A stretch of 48,976 bases of DNA, from assembly GCA_937892215.1 (NCBI GenBank), contig CALAVE010000075.1:1-48976 (forward strand). Reading direction: 5' to 3'. The position numbers and the translations under genes were made by a program. This document shows, one piece after another, positions 8,169 through 17,406 of the stretch (position 1 is its first letter; each line of letters starts with the position of its first letter). The DNA comes from an uncultured Porphyromonadaceae bacterium (GTDB lineage: Bacteria > Bacteroidota > Bacteroidia > Bacteroidales > Muribaculaceae). The notes beneath the pieces were generated by a model, which searched no databases, was not told the DNA's origin, and saw nothing but the letters and a program-made list of their open reading frames with translations.

Positions 8169-10709
8169 TTAGTCTTCAGAATTTTCACGCCATGCGGCTA
8201 CAGTATTGTCATTCTCGATGTCAATCACCATGGTGCCGCTAAGTTTGTCCTCATTACGCAGAAGCATCTCCGACAGCGGGTCCTCGATATAGGTCTGGAT
8301 GGCACGTCGCAGCGGACGCGCTCCGTACTGGCTGTCGTAGCCCTTATCGGCGACGAATTTCTTCGCACGGTCGGTTATCTCCAGAGTGTAGCCCAGTTCA
8401 TTCACGCGCTTGTAGAACGCTGAGAGTTCTATGTCTATTATCTTCATAATAGCATCACGGCTAAGCGTGGAGAAAGTGATAATATCGTCCACACGATTAA
8501 GGAATTCCGGAGAGAAACTGCGGTTAAGAGCCTTGCGGATTACCGAGTCGGAGCGCTCCTTTGTTATTTCGCTGGTGTTAAATCCCACACCGGCGCCAAA
8601 GTCTTTCAGTTCGCGCGTACCGATATTTGAAGTCATAATAATGATGGTGTTCTTGAAATCCACCTTGCGGCCAAAACTGTCAGTAAGGCATCCCTCGTCC
8701 AGAACCTGAAGCATCATGTTGAACACATCGGGATGAGCCTTCTCTATCTCGTCGAGGAGAACCACGGAGTAGGGGTGACGGCGCACTTTTTCAGTGAGTT
8801 GGCCGCCCTCTTCATAGCCCACATATCCCGGAGGTGCACCCACAAGACGCGACACCGTGAACTTCTCCATGTATTCGCTCATATCGATACGAATGAGCGC
8901 ATCCTGAGAGTTGAACAGATATTCCGAAAGGCGCTTGGCGAGCAGAGTCTTACCCACACCGGTAGGTCCGAGGAACATAAACGACCCGATAGGGCGGTTG
9001 GGGTCCTTCAGCCCGGCACGATTCCTGCGAATACTTCGCGCAATCTTGTCGATGGCATCGTCCTGACCAATGATTTTGCTCTTCAGGTCATCGTTGAGCC
9101 CTAACAGACGCAGCCCCTCGGACTGCGCAATGCGCTGCACCGGCACGCCAGTCATCATGGCCACCACTTCTGCCACATCGTGCACATCCACAGTCTCGCG
9201 CTTGGTGTCAAGGTCTTTTTCCCAGCGCTCCTTGGCTTCCTGCAACTCCAGTTTAAGTTTTTCCTGCTGGTCGCGATAGTTTGCCGCAATCTCAAAGTTC
9301 TGGGCAAGCACAGCGTTATGCTTATTCTCCTGAGCTTCGGCTATTCTGCTCTCAAGCTCCTCGATCTCCTTAGGCACAACCACCTTGGATATATGCGCGC
9401 GGGAACCGGCTTCGTCCATAGCGTCGATGGCTTTGTCGGGGAACGAACGCTCACTGACGTATCTGTCGGTAAGTTTTACGCACGCATCGAGAGCCTCGTC
9501 GGTGTATTTCACACCATGGTGCTTCTCATAAACGTCTTTTATCGTTTTCAGAATCTGAACAGTCTCTTCGGCCGAAGTGGGCTCAACCATCACCTTCTGG
9601 AAACGGCGCTCCAGGGCACCGTCCTTTTCAATGGTTTTCCGGTACTCGTCGAGGGTAGTGGCGCCTATGCACTGGAACTCACCGCGCGCCAAGGCCGGCT
9701 TTAGCATATTTGCTGCATCCATTGAGCCGCTGGCATTACCGGCACCCACAATGTTATGAATCTCATCGATGAAGAGAATGATATTTTTGTTAGCCGCCAT
9801 CTCGTCGATAACAGCCTTTATTCTCTCCTCGAACTGCCCTCGATACTTAGTTCCGGCCACAATGCCCGACATATCCAGAGCCACAATCCGCTTATCCATC
9901 AGCACACGTGCCACCTTACGCTCCACTATGCGCTGAGCAAGCCCTTCGATAATGGCCGACTTACCCACGCCAGGCAGACCTATTAGCACAGGATTGTTCT
10001 TTTTGCGACGGCTCAGAATCTGCGCCAATCGCTCAATCTCAGTTTCACGACCTATAACAGGGTCGAGTTTCCCTTCGGAAGCCAGATGGGTTATGTCCTT
10101 GCCGAATTTGTCGAGTGCCGGAGTTCCCTTTTGTCCGGTGCCTTTTGTAGCCTTGGTAGAGGCAGAAGACCTACGGCTTATATCTTCCATCCCGTCGTCG
10201 CCCACGTCCTCGTCGTCTTCTTCCGCGAAGTCGGCGTTAGCTCGCGGCAAAATGGCATCGCTCCGCATGAGCGCCTCCACTGTATCGTAATCAATCTTCA
10301 TGTCTTTCATTTTTTTCATAAAATCATTGTTATTTGTGTTCTTGAGCAACGCCAGAAACAGATGCTCACTGTCGGCCTCATCGCTATTATGAGCCTTTGC
10401 CTCCATAAGAGTATCTTTTAACAGATTGTGCACCATCGGGCTCATTACAGGCTCCCCCGAAGGTGCTTCTGCGTTACTGGCATTTACATAACGCTCGTTA
10501 TTTCTTTTTATTTCGTTCTCCATGTCGAGTTTAAGCCTGTCGAGATTAACGTTGAGACTGGAGAGCATATTAAACGCATGACTGTCTTTGGCGTCTAAAA
10601 TGCCAAGGACTATATGCTGAGGCATCACCTGCGAGCTCCGGAGTCGTCTGGCCTCGCTGAAAGCCTTGTTTAATATACTGTTAATTATGTTATTATAAGC
10701 ATTCTTCAT
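8169..10709 (-). CDS. clpC: ATP-dependent Clp protease ATP-binding subunit ClpC
   Basis: 846-residue AAA+ unfoldase with two ATPase modules. Seen in order: Clp N-domain repeats (residues ~1-145), first Walker A GLPGVGKS and Walker B ILFIDEIHN, a UVR-like coiled segment (around NKHNAVLAQNFEIAANYR) that marks ClpC rather than ClpB, second Walker A GPTGVGKT and VVLLDEIEKA, and a VGF tripeptide matching the ClpP-docking loop. It should feed substrates to ClpP. The ATG at 10709 is preferred because the N-domain begins right there; the frame stays open upstream to 10772, but that extension resembles no Clp N-terminus. First gene of the clpC-htpG unit. Confidence 0.93.
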   Translation of the reverse strand: MKNAYNNIINSILNKAFSEARRLRSSQVMPQHIVLGILDAKDSHAFNMLSSLNVNLDRLKLDMENEIKRNNERYVNASNAEAPSGEPVMSPMVHNLLKDTLMEAKAHNSDEADSEHLFLALLKNTNNNDFMKKMKDMKIDYDTVEALMRSDAILPRANADFAEEDDEDVGDDGMEDISRRSSASTKATKGTGQKGTPALDKFGKDITHLASEGKLDPVIGRETEIERLAQILSRRKKNNPVLIGLPGVGKSAIIEGLAQRIVERKVARVLMDKRIVALDMSGIVAGTKYRGQFEERIKAVIDEMAANKNIILFIDEIHNIVGAGNASGSMDAANMLKPALARGEFQCIGATTLDEYRKTIEKDGALERRFQKVMVEPTSAEETVQILKTIKDVYEKHHGVKYTDEALDACVKLTDRYVSERSFPDKAIDAMDEAGSRAHISKVVVPKEIEELESRIAEAQENKHNAVLAQNFEIAANYRDQQEKLKLELQEAKERWEKDLDTKRETVDVHDVAEVVAMMTGVPVQRIAQSEGLRLLGLNDDLKSKIIGQDDAIDKIARSIRRNRAGLKDPNRPIGSFMFLGPTGVGKTLLAKRLSEYLFNSQDALIRIDMSEYMEKFTVSRLVGAPPGYVGYEEGGQLTEKVRRHPYSVVLLDEIEKAHPDVFNMMLQVLDEGCLTDSFGRKVDFKNTIIIMTSNIGTRELKDFGAGVGFNTSEITKERSDSVIRKALNRSFSPEFLNRVDDIITFSTLSRDAIMKIIDIELSAFYKRVNELGYTLEITDRAKKFVADKGYDSQYGARPLRRAIQTYIEDPLSEMLLRNEDKLSGTMVIDIENDNTVAAWRENSED

Positions 10710-10862
10710 ATCGTCATTCCTATTAATTTGCGTCGGAGTCCAGCCAGTGAAATCCGCCACGCGATAATTCAATTAAAAACAGTACTGCAAATATTGTGCC
10801 AATTTTTTGAAAATTTAAGAAAATATCGCTGTAAAAATGAGCCGAAAGTCAAGAAAATTTAT

Positions 10863-10870
10863 TAACTTTG
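10863..10870 (+). promoter_or_regulatory. Candidate -7 element for gyrA
   Basis: TAACTTTG matches the TAnnTTTG consensus. Transcription would start near 10877 and leave a leader of about 93 nt before the gyrA ATG. No TTG is seen 19-21 bp upstream. Confidence 0.5.
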
Positions 10871-10970
10871 TAAGTTAATTGTAGAATAAGACAGGCCTCT
10901 GCCACATTGGCAATGACACTGACAGGATGTGACAGAAGATAATTAATGATAATTATTTAAATATTAAGTG

Positions 10971-13538
10971 ATGATAAACGATCGAATTATTGAGATCAAC
11001 ATTGAGAACCAGATGAGGAGTGACTACATTGATTATTCAATGTCGGTCATTGTGTCGCGTGCACTACCTGACGTGCGCGACGGGTTTAAGCCGGTTCACC
11101 GCAGGGTGCTCTTCGGTATGTCGAAAATGGGAAACTATTCCAATCAGCCGCATAAGAAATCGGCTCGTATCGTTGGAGATGTGCTTGGTAAGTACCATCC
11201 ACACGGGGATTCGTCGGTTTACTTTGCCATGGCGCGCCTTGCTCAAGACTGGGCCATGAGGTACACACTGGTTGACGGACAGGGTAACTTCGGTTCGGTG
11301 GACGGAGACAGTCCCGCCGCAATGCGTTATACCGAGGTACGGCTTGCCAAGATGGGTGAGGAAATGCTTCGCGACATTGACGAAGATACAGTGGACTTTG
11401 ACTGGAACTTTGACCAGACCTTGGAGGAGCCCACGGTATTGCCCACACGCTTCCCGAATCTGCTGGTGAACGGTGCATCAGGAATAGCCGTTGGTATGGC
11501 AACAAACATGGCTCCGCACAACCTATCCGAATCCATCGACGGCTGCATAGCTCTGCTCGAGAATCCCGACATGGAAGTTGAGGAACTGATGAAATACATA
11601 AAGGCACCCGATTTCCCCACCGGCGGTATAATCTACGGATATCAAGGCGTGAAGGAAGCGTTTGAGACCGGACGCGGAAGAATCGTGGTGCGCGCCAAGT
11701 GTGAAATAGAGAGCGAGCACGATCGTGACAAGATAGTGGTGACCGAAATCCCTTATAATGTCAATAAGCGCGAACTCATTGAAAAGATAGCTGAACTTGT
11801 AGAGGAAAAGAAGATTGAAGGCATTTCAAACATCAACGATGAGACCGACCGTCAGGGAATGCGCATTGTGATTGACGTGAAGAAAGACGCCAATGCCAGC
11901 GTACTCCTAAACAAACTCTACAAGATGACTGAGCTGCAGTCGTCGTTCAGCGTGAACAACGTGTGCCTTGTGAACGGCCGTCCGGAGTTAGTGAATCTGA
12001 AGCAACTGATTCAGCACTTCCTCGACCACCGTCACAACGTGGTGATTCGCCGTTCGCAGTTTGAGCTGAAAAAAGCCAAAGAGCGTGCGCACATCGTGGA
12101 AGGGCTGATAGTGGCATCGGACAACATCGATGAGGTGGTTCGCATAATCCGCAGCAGCAAGACAACCGACGAAGCTCGGGAGCGCTTGATGGAGCGCTTC
12201 GGCCTTGACGATGTGCAGACTCGTGCCATAGTGGAAATGCGTCTGCGTCAGCTCACCAACCTGGAGCAGAGCAAGCTTCACGACGAGTTGGAAGAGCTGA
12301 TGAGAACCATCCAGCGCCTTGAGGATATCCTCAACAACCCGGATGTGTGCCGCAAAGTGATAGAAGATGAACTCACTGAAATCAAAGAGAAATATGGTGA
12401 CGAGCGTCGCACACAGATAGAATATTCGGCCGACGAGATGAACGCTGAAGACTTCTATGCTGATGACCCGATGATTATCACAATCTCGCACTTCGGTTAC
12501 ATTAAGCGCACACCGCTGAGCGAGTACCGCACGCAAAACCGCGGCGGAGTAGGGGCTAAGGGTAGCGATACACGCGACGAAGACTTCATAGAATACATCT
12601 ATGAGGCCACAAACCACAACTACATGCTGTTCTTCACAGCACTGGGTCGCTGCTACTGGCTTCGCGTATTCGAGATTCCTGAGGGCTCAAAGAATTCCAA
12701 GGGGCGCGCAATTCAGAACCTGCTCAATATTGGTCCGGAAAACCGCATATATGCCTTCATCAGAGCCACTGAACTAACAAAGCCTGAATACAACATGAAT
12801 CACTACATCGTATTCGCCACCAAGCAGGGTATAGTGAAGCGCACGCGTCTCTCTGAATACTCTCGCCCACGCACTAACGGCGTGAACGCGATCAATATCC
12901 GTGAAGACGACCAACTTATAGGAGCTGTGCTTACCGAAGGCGATTCCGAGATAGTTCTCGCTAACCGTAACGGACGTGCAATCCGTTTCAACGAGACCGA
13001 AATTCGCAACATGGGCCGCACCGCTACCGGAGTGCGGGGCATGACACTGAGCGAGGATGATGACGAGGTGGTGGGCATGATATGTATGCGTGCCACAGCC
13101 AACGATGAGGTGCTTGTGGTTTCGGAGCAAGGTATGGGCAAACGCAGCAAACTCGAAGACTACCGCGTAACACACCGCGGAAGTAAGGGAGTGAAGACAA
13201 TGAACATCACCGACAAGACCGGCAAGCTAATTGCCATCAAGAATGTGAACGACAACAACGACTTGGTAATCATTAACAAGTCGGGGATTGCCATCCGTCT
13301 TAAGGTTTCCGAACTTCGTGTAATGGGACGTGCAACGCAAGGTGTACGCCTGATAAACCTGGAGAAGAAGAACGATGAGATAGCATCGGTTTGCAAGGTG
13401 GACACCGAGCCGGAGGTGCTTGAAGAAGATTCGATGCTCAACGAGGACGGGACAGTGATGCGCCCGGCCGACGACATCATCGCACCGGAGGCCGATGAGC
13501 CCCTGAATGAAGATAATAATGAGGAAAATGAATTTTAA
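10971..13538 (+). CDS. gyrA: DNA gyrase subunit A
   Basis: 855-residue breakage-reunion subunit of gyrase, which introduces negative supercoils as A2B2. The catalytic tyrosine is Tyr120 in AAMRYTE. The quinolone region reads HPHGDSSVYFAMARLAQ: the equivalent of E. coli Ser83 is Ser, while the equivalent of Asp87 is Phe85. The C-terminal wrapping domain holds the GyrA-box-like QNRGGVGAKG, and the protein ends in an acidic tail. ATG at 10971 is chosen over the GTG three bases earlier. gyrB is not nearby. Two TPR genes follow; the first is only 23 bp away and probably co-transcribed. Confidence 0.97.
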   Translation: MINDRIIEINIENQMRSDYIDYSMSVIVSRALPDVRDGFKPVHRRVLFGMSKMGNYSNQPHKKSARIVGDVLGKYHPHGDSSVYFAMARLAQDWAMRYTLVDGQGNFGSVDGDSPAAMRYTEVRLAKMGEEMLRDIDEDTVDFDWNFDQTLEEPTVLPTRFPNLLVNGASGIAVGMATNMAPHNLSESIDGCIALLENPDMEVEELMKYIKAPDFPTGGIIYGYQGVKEAFETGRGRIVVRAKCEIESEHDRDKIVVTEIPYNVNKRELIEKIAELVEEKKIEGISNINDETDRQGMRIVIDVKKDANASVLLNKLYKMTELQSSFSVNNVCLVNGRPELVNLKQLIQHFLDHRHNVVIRRSQFELKKAKERAHIVEGLIVASDNIDEVVRIIRSSKTTDEARERLMERFGLDDVQTRAIVEMRLRQLTNLEQSKLHDELEELMRTIQRLEDILNNPDVCRKVIEDELTEIKEKYGDERRTQIEYSADEMNAEDFYADDPMIITISHFGYIKRTPLSEYRTQNRGGVGAKGSDTRDEDFIEYIYEATNHNYMLFFTALGRCYWLRVFEIPEGSKNSKGRAIQNLLNIGPENRIYAFIRATELTKPEYNMNHYIVFATKQGIVKRTRLSEYSRPRTNGVNAINIREDDQLIGAVLTEGDSEIVLANRNGRAIRFNETEIRNMGRTATGVRGMTLSEDDDEVVGMICMRATANDEVLVVSEQGMGKRSKLEDYRVTHRGSKGVKTMNITDKTGKLIAIKNVNDNNDLVIINKSGIAIRLKVSELRVMGRATQGVRLINLEKKNDEIASVCKVDTEPEVLEEDSMLNEDGTVMRPADDIIAPEADEPLNEDNNEENEF

Positions 13539-13561
13539 ACAACTATAAACTATCACTTAAC

Positions 13562-14758
13562 ATGAAAAAAGCAATTCTATTTTTAGCATTCGCTTCTATG
13601 ATGGCAACAAGTGCCATGGCTCAGAAGCAACTTGTAGAGGATGCGCAGAATCAAATTGCATCTATCGGCACCAACGCTGAGGCTTACAATGCAGTTATCA
13701 GCAAGCTCACCCCGGCTTTTACCAATGCTGAGACTCAGCACGAAGCCCTGACGTGGATGGTTGCCGGTAAGGCTGCATTCCACCTGTTCGACAAGAATTT
13801 CGAGCAGAAGGTGCTTGGCAAAGAATCGGACGAAAAAGGAGCCAACCTGGCATTGCTCGACGGCTATGGCTACTTCAAGAAGGCCCTGCCTCTGGACAGT
13901 GTGGTGGAAACCAACAAGGATGGTACACCTAAAATCGACAAGAAGACAGGTAAGCCTAAGTTCAAGACCAAACACTCTAAGGAAATTCTGGAGACCCTGG
14001 TTTCGCATGCCAACGATTTCGGTAGCGCCGGCGACTACTTCCGCGAGGCTCAAGACTATGCCAACGGTCAAAAGGCTTATGGCATCTTCTATGAAATAAG
14101 CAATTCCGACTATGCCAAGTCGAAGAACAATGGAGCCGCTATGCCCGACACAGTACTTGGTCAGATTAAGTTTCTGGAAGGTTTCTGCGCATATTTCGGC
14201 AAAGACTATAACGACGCCTACAATCTCTTCACTGAGGCCAAGAAACTCCATTACACCCAGAACAGCATCAACGACTTCTGGAACGCAGCATTTGCCTACA
14301 AAGTTCAGGATTTGCTCGACACCAAGAAGTACGAGGACGCAATTGGCACAATCGACGGTGCTCTTGCCGACAATCCCAACGATGCCTTCATCGTGGATAT
14401 GAAGGGTATTATTATTGAGGAGCAGGAGAAGGAAAACAATGGTGATATAGAGAAAGCTCTGCCTTTCTACATGAAGGCGACTGAGCTTGACCCGAAGTTT
14501 CCTCAGGGTTTCCTGCACGTGGGACGCATCTATTATCTTCGCGCCGCAAAAATCATTGACAACAACCCCGACCTGACCGATGAACAGCTCGCGCCCAAAG
14601 TGGATCCCATCTGCCGTGATGCTATGACTTATCTGGAGAAGGCCTACACACTTAGCAAAGCTGCAGGACAGACCGATCCTCAGGCAAAAGACCTGCTGGC
14701 AAGAATATATCACCAGCTTAAGGAAGACAGCAAAGCCGATGCGCTTGACAAAGAGTAA
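13562..14758 (+). CDS. Exported TPR-repeat protein, first of a tandem pair
   Basis: 398 residues, of unknown precise role. An N-terminal signal peptide (MKKAILFLAFASMMATSAMA, cleavage likely before QK) sends it to the periplasm. The rest is alpha-helical with tetratricopeptide-like repeats, the clearest at residues ~300-390 (ALPFYMKATELDPKFPQGFLHVGRIYY). A lysine-rich hinge KIDKKTGKPKFK near residue 122 is shared with the next gene. It lies 23 bp after gyrA and ends at a strong terminator, so gyrA-TPR is likely one transcript. TPR proteins usually act as protein-interaction scaffolds; no partner can be named here. Confidence 0.8.
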   Translation: MKKAILFLAFASMMATSAMAQKQLVEDAQNQIASIGTNAEAYNAVISKLTPAFTNAETQHEALTWMVAGKAAFHLFDKNFEQKVLGKESDEKGANLALLDGYGYFKKALPLDSVVETNKDGTPKIDKKTGKPKFKTKHSKEILETLVSHANDFGSAGDYFREAQDYANGQKAYGIFYEISNSDYAKSKNNGAAMPDTVLGQIKFLEGFCAYFGKDYNDAYNLFTEAKKLHYTQNSINDFWNAAFAYKVQDLLDTKKYEDAIGTIDGALADNPNDAFIVDMKGIIIEEQEKENNGDIEKALPFYMKATELDPKFPQGFLHVGRIYYLRAAKIIDNNPDLTDEQLAPKVDPICRDAMTYLEKAYTLSKAAGQTDPQAKDLLARIYHQLKEDSKADALDKE

Positions 14759-14778
14759 TTTATAAAAAGTACAAGTCT

Positions 14779-14820
14779 AACGCTACGCATCGCACGTCAA
14801 GGCAATGCGTAGCGTTTTTT
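14779..14820 (+). terminator. Strong rho-independent terminator after gyrA-TPR
   Basis: A perfect 12 bp stem pairs AACGCTACGCAT (14779-14790) with ATGCGTAGCGTT (14805-14816). The loop is 14 nt and a six-T run ends at 14820. Confidence 0.93.
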
Positions 14821-14908
14821 AAGAATTCAGATTACCTAATGGTGTGTTCTAAAAATTAATAAAAGTAACGATGGTTCTTGAACTCACCTAATAACTACAC
14901 CGATTTGT

Positions 14909-16159
14909 ATGAGAAGACAAATATTATTAATATTATTGACTATAGCAGCGTGCAGCGCGACAATTGCACAACAGAAACTGGTGGATGAAGTGAAAATCAG
15001 TTCCGGTGTACTTTCTCCTACAATCGACACGTACAAAAAAGCACTCGCCAGCCTGCAACCGGCATTCTCTCATCCCGAGACCAAAGACAAGGTGGATGCA
15101 TGGGCTCTTGCCGGAAACATTGCATTCGCACTCTATGACAAGTACAGCGACAACATCGCCATAGGGAAGAACGTGAATGCTCAGGACCGGGCTGACGCTC
15201 TGATTAAAGCATATGACTTCTATCTGAAAGCACTACCTCTCGACACAGTTTATCTGCTCGACAAGAAAGGCAATATACGCATCGACAAGAAAACTGGGGC
15301 GCCCCGCTACAGAGCCAAGAATTCCAAGGACATCATGAAGCGGATATATGCACATGCGTCTGATTACTTATATCTGGGTTATAGCCAGTTAGAAAGTAAG
15401 AAGTACGAAAGTTCCCACAAACTTCTCACTGTTTACACCACTCTGGCCGAGTCACCGCAGGCCGCAGTTCACAATTTCTCTGTGCCAGATTCGGTTATGG
15501 GACTTGTGTGCTACTACAAAGGGATTGACCTCTATTATCAGGAACGCTACGCCGAAACGGCCGAAGCCATTGAGCAAGCCCTGCGCTACGGGTACAAAAG
15601 CAAGGGAGCGATGGACCTGGCCATTGACTGCTACAAGCGAACGAAGCAAAAATCCAAGTACATCTCAATGGTATCACAGGCTTATGAGGCTTACGGCACA
15701 ACCGACGACGCATATTCGCGCATTCTCATCAACCACTACATTTCGCTTAAGAACTATGAGGCTGCGCATACCTATATCAACAATTCTCTCACACTATCAC
15801 CCACTGATGACAAACTGCTTAACCTTAAAGGTCTTGTAGTGGAAAACGCACAAGGGCTCGACTCTGCATTTGTTTACTATGACAAAGCTATTACAGCTAA
15901 CCCCGAAAATGCTGAAGCACAGTTTAATGTGGGACGCTTCTACTATAACAAGGCTATAAAGTTCCGCGAAGAGAACCAGTCGATGTCACGCAAAAAGCTG
16001 AAATCCAATCTTTCCTCACTCTATAAGCAGGCTTTACCACACTTTGAAATCGCCTATAAGCAGAATCCCTACGACACCGCTTTGCGCGATGCACTGATGA
16101 ACATCTACTACCAACTGGGCGATGGCAAGAAACTGAAAGAAATTGAGTCATCAAAATAA
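14909..16159 (+). CDS. Exported TPR-repeat protein, second of a tandem pair
   Basis: 416 residues, paralogue of the preceding gene. The shared blocks include the KKALPLDSV / LKALPLDTV segment, the hinge KIDKKTGKPKFK / RIDKKTGAPRYR, the following SK(E/D)I segment, and the C-terminal helix pair beginning VGRIYY / VGRFYY. It has a signal peptide (MRRQILLILLTIAACSATIA) and an otherwise helical TPR-like body, so it should be periplasmic. It lies beyond the strong terminator that follows its paralogue, so it probably has its own promoter; I see no convincing -7 element in the 88 bp gap. Function unknown. Confidence 0.8.
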   Translation: MRRQILLILLTIAACSATIAQQKLVDEVKISSGVLSPTIDTYKKALASLQPAFSHPETKDKVDAWALAGNIAFALYDKYSDNIAIGKNVNAQDRADALIKAYDFYLKALPLDTVYLLDKKGNIRIDKKTGAPRYRAKNSKDIMKRIYAHASDYLYLGYSQLESKKYESSHKLLTVYTTLAESPQAAVHNFSVPDSVMGLVCYYKGIDLYYQERYAETAEAIEQALRYGYKSKGAMDLAIDCYKRTKQKSKYISMVSQAYEAYGTTDDAYSRILINHYISLKNYEAAHTYINNSLTLSPTDDKLLNLKGLVVENAQGLDSAFVYYDKAITANPENAEAQFNVGRFYYNKAIKFREENQSMSRKKLKSNLSSLYKQALPHFEIAYKQNPYDTALRDALMNIYYQLGDGKKLKEIESSK

Positions 16160-16166
16160 CAACGCT

Positions 16167-16598
16167 ATGAGCAAATATAACACAGAGCGTTTTTTGCACG
16201 CACAAGACAGTTCCGCTGGCAGTTATGCGCAAGCACTGGCCGAAATCAGGCGTGGCAGGAAGACCGGGCACTGGATATGGTACGTGTTTCCGCAAATGAA
16301 GGGACTTGGGTTCAGTTACAACTCAAACTACTACGGCATTTCATCGGAGGCAGAAGCCTTGGAATATCTCCAGAATGAGGTTTTATCTTCCCGGCTCATG
16401 GAAATAACTACGGCACTCTTATCACATAAGGATAAAAGTGCCGGGAATATTCTGGGGAATACCGACGCCATGAAATTAAGGTCGTCGATGACTTTGTTCG
16501 ATGTCGTTTGCCCAAATGATGTGTTCGCAGAAGTGCTGAACCACTTCTTCGCCGGTCGCAGATGCGAAAAAACCCTTAGACTTCTACAAAAAGCATAA
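16167..16598 (+). CDS. DUF1810 family protein
   Basis: 143-residue soluble protein of the DUF1810 / Rv1873-like family, mainly alpha-helical, with no established biochemical function. Typical family features are RFLHAQDSSAGSYAQALAEIRRGRKTGHWIWYVFPQ near the N-terminus and the later MKLRSSMTLFDVV. ATG at 16167 is chosen; the frame extends upstream only to a TTG inside the preceding gene. It starts 7 bp after the TPR gene stop and is probably co-transcribed. Convergent with lpxA (19 bp gap). Confidence 0.85.
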   Translation: MSKYNTERFLHAQDSSAGSYAQALAEIRRGRKTGHWIWYVFPQMKGLGFSYNSNYYGISSEAEALEYLQNEVLSSRLMEITTALLSHKDKSAGNILGNTDAMKLRSSMTLFDVVCPNDVFAEVLNHFFAGRRCEKTLRLLQKA

Positions 16599-16617
16599 GG
16601 CAAGGGACACCAATTGG

Positions 16618-17397
16618 TCAGATTCCGATTCGGATGATGCCTCGCTGAGAATCCTTAACGAAGTTGACTATTATGTCACGCTCTTGGCTTTGTGGCAGTT
16701 CCGCCTCAATCTTGGCGATGGCATTGGTGCGGTTAAGTCGCTCCAGATACAGCACACGGTAAACACTTTGGATGGCGTTAATCTGGTCCTCGGTGAAGCC
16801 GCGACGATGCAAACCCACAGAATTTACGCCTTCGTACGACAGGGGATATCGTCCGGCCAGTACATAGGGCGGTATATCTTTGCTAACAAGCGCACCTCCC
16901 TGAATCATAACATGCTGACCTATTTGTGTGAACTGATGCACAAGTGAACCACCGCCAATAACGGCCCAGTCGCCAACCACAACTTCGCCGGCCAGCTGCA
17001 CCGTGTTCGACATTATCACATGGTCACCGAGCACACAATCGTGTGCCACATGACAGTATGCCATTATAAGGCAGTTGCTGCCCACTACAGTCTTTCCCTT
17101 AGAAGCCGTGCCACGGTGAATGGTGACGAACTCACGAATACTGGTGTTATCACCTATGACTGCAATCGTATCCTCGCCCTTGAACTTGAGGTCCTGTGGA
17201 ATGTTGGCGATAACAGCGCCCGAGTGAATGTGACAGTTTTTTCCGATTCGGGCTCCTGAGCAAATAGTAGCATTGCTGTCAATTATGGTTCCATCGCCGA
17301 TTTCCACGTTGTCGTCAATCGTCACAAACGGACCAATCTGCACATTATTCCCGATTTTTGCTCCCGGATTTATGTAAGATAGATGTCTTGCGTTCAT
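16618..17397 (-). CDS. lpxA: UDP-N-acetylglucosamine 3-O-acyltransferase LpxA
   Basis: 259-residue acyl-ACP-dependent enzyme of the first step of lipid A synthesis (cytoplasm). The first ~180 residues are a left-handed beta-helix of hexapeptide repeats (IGNNVQIGPFVTIDDNVEIGDGTIID and onward). Catalytic-type His lies in MAYCHVAHDC, and the helical C-terminal domain carries GLHRRGFT. Full family length. Last gene of the lpxD-lpxC/fabZ-lpxA operon, 9 bp after the lpxC/fabZ stop. Confidence 0.95.
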   Translation of the reverse strand: MNARHLSYINPGAKIGNNVQIGPFVTIDDNVEIGDGTIIDSNATICSGARIGKNCHIHSGAVIANIPQDLKFKGEDTIAVIGDNTSIREFVTIHRGTASKGKTVVGSNCLIMAYCHVAHDCVLGDHVIMSNTVQLAGEVVVGDWAVIGGGSLVHQFTQIGQHVMIQGGALVSKDIPPYVLAGRYPLSYEGVNSVGLHRRGFTEDQINAIQSVYRVLYLERLNRTNAIAKIEAELPQSQERDIIVNFVKDSQRGIIRIGI

Positions 17398-17406
17398 ATA
17401 TTCCCA

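Noticed and set aside
10710..10772. 63 bp N-terminal extension of clpC
   Set aside because: The ClpC N-domain begins at the internal Met (10709), and the extension is not Clp-like.
12803..13480. Several minus-strand frames within gyrA
   Set aside because: Overlap one another and lie opposite conserved gyrA coding sequence.
13583..14713. 376-codon minus-strand frame, rich in Val, Leu, Ile and Cys
   Set aside because: Antisense of the first TPR gene; its apparent hydrophobicity comes from reverse complements of Asp, Lys and Asn codons. The plus-strand frame has a signal peptide and TPR repeats.
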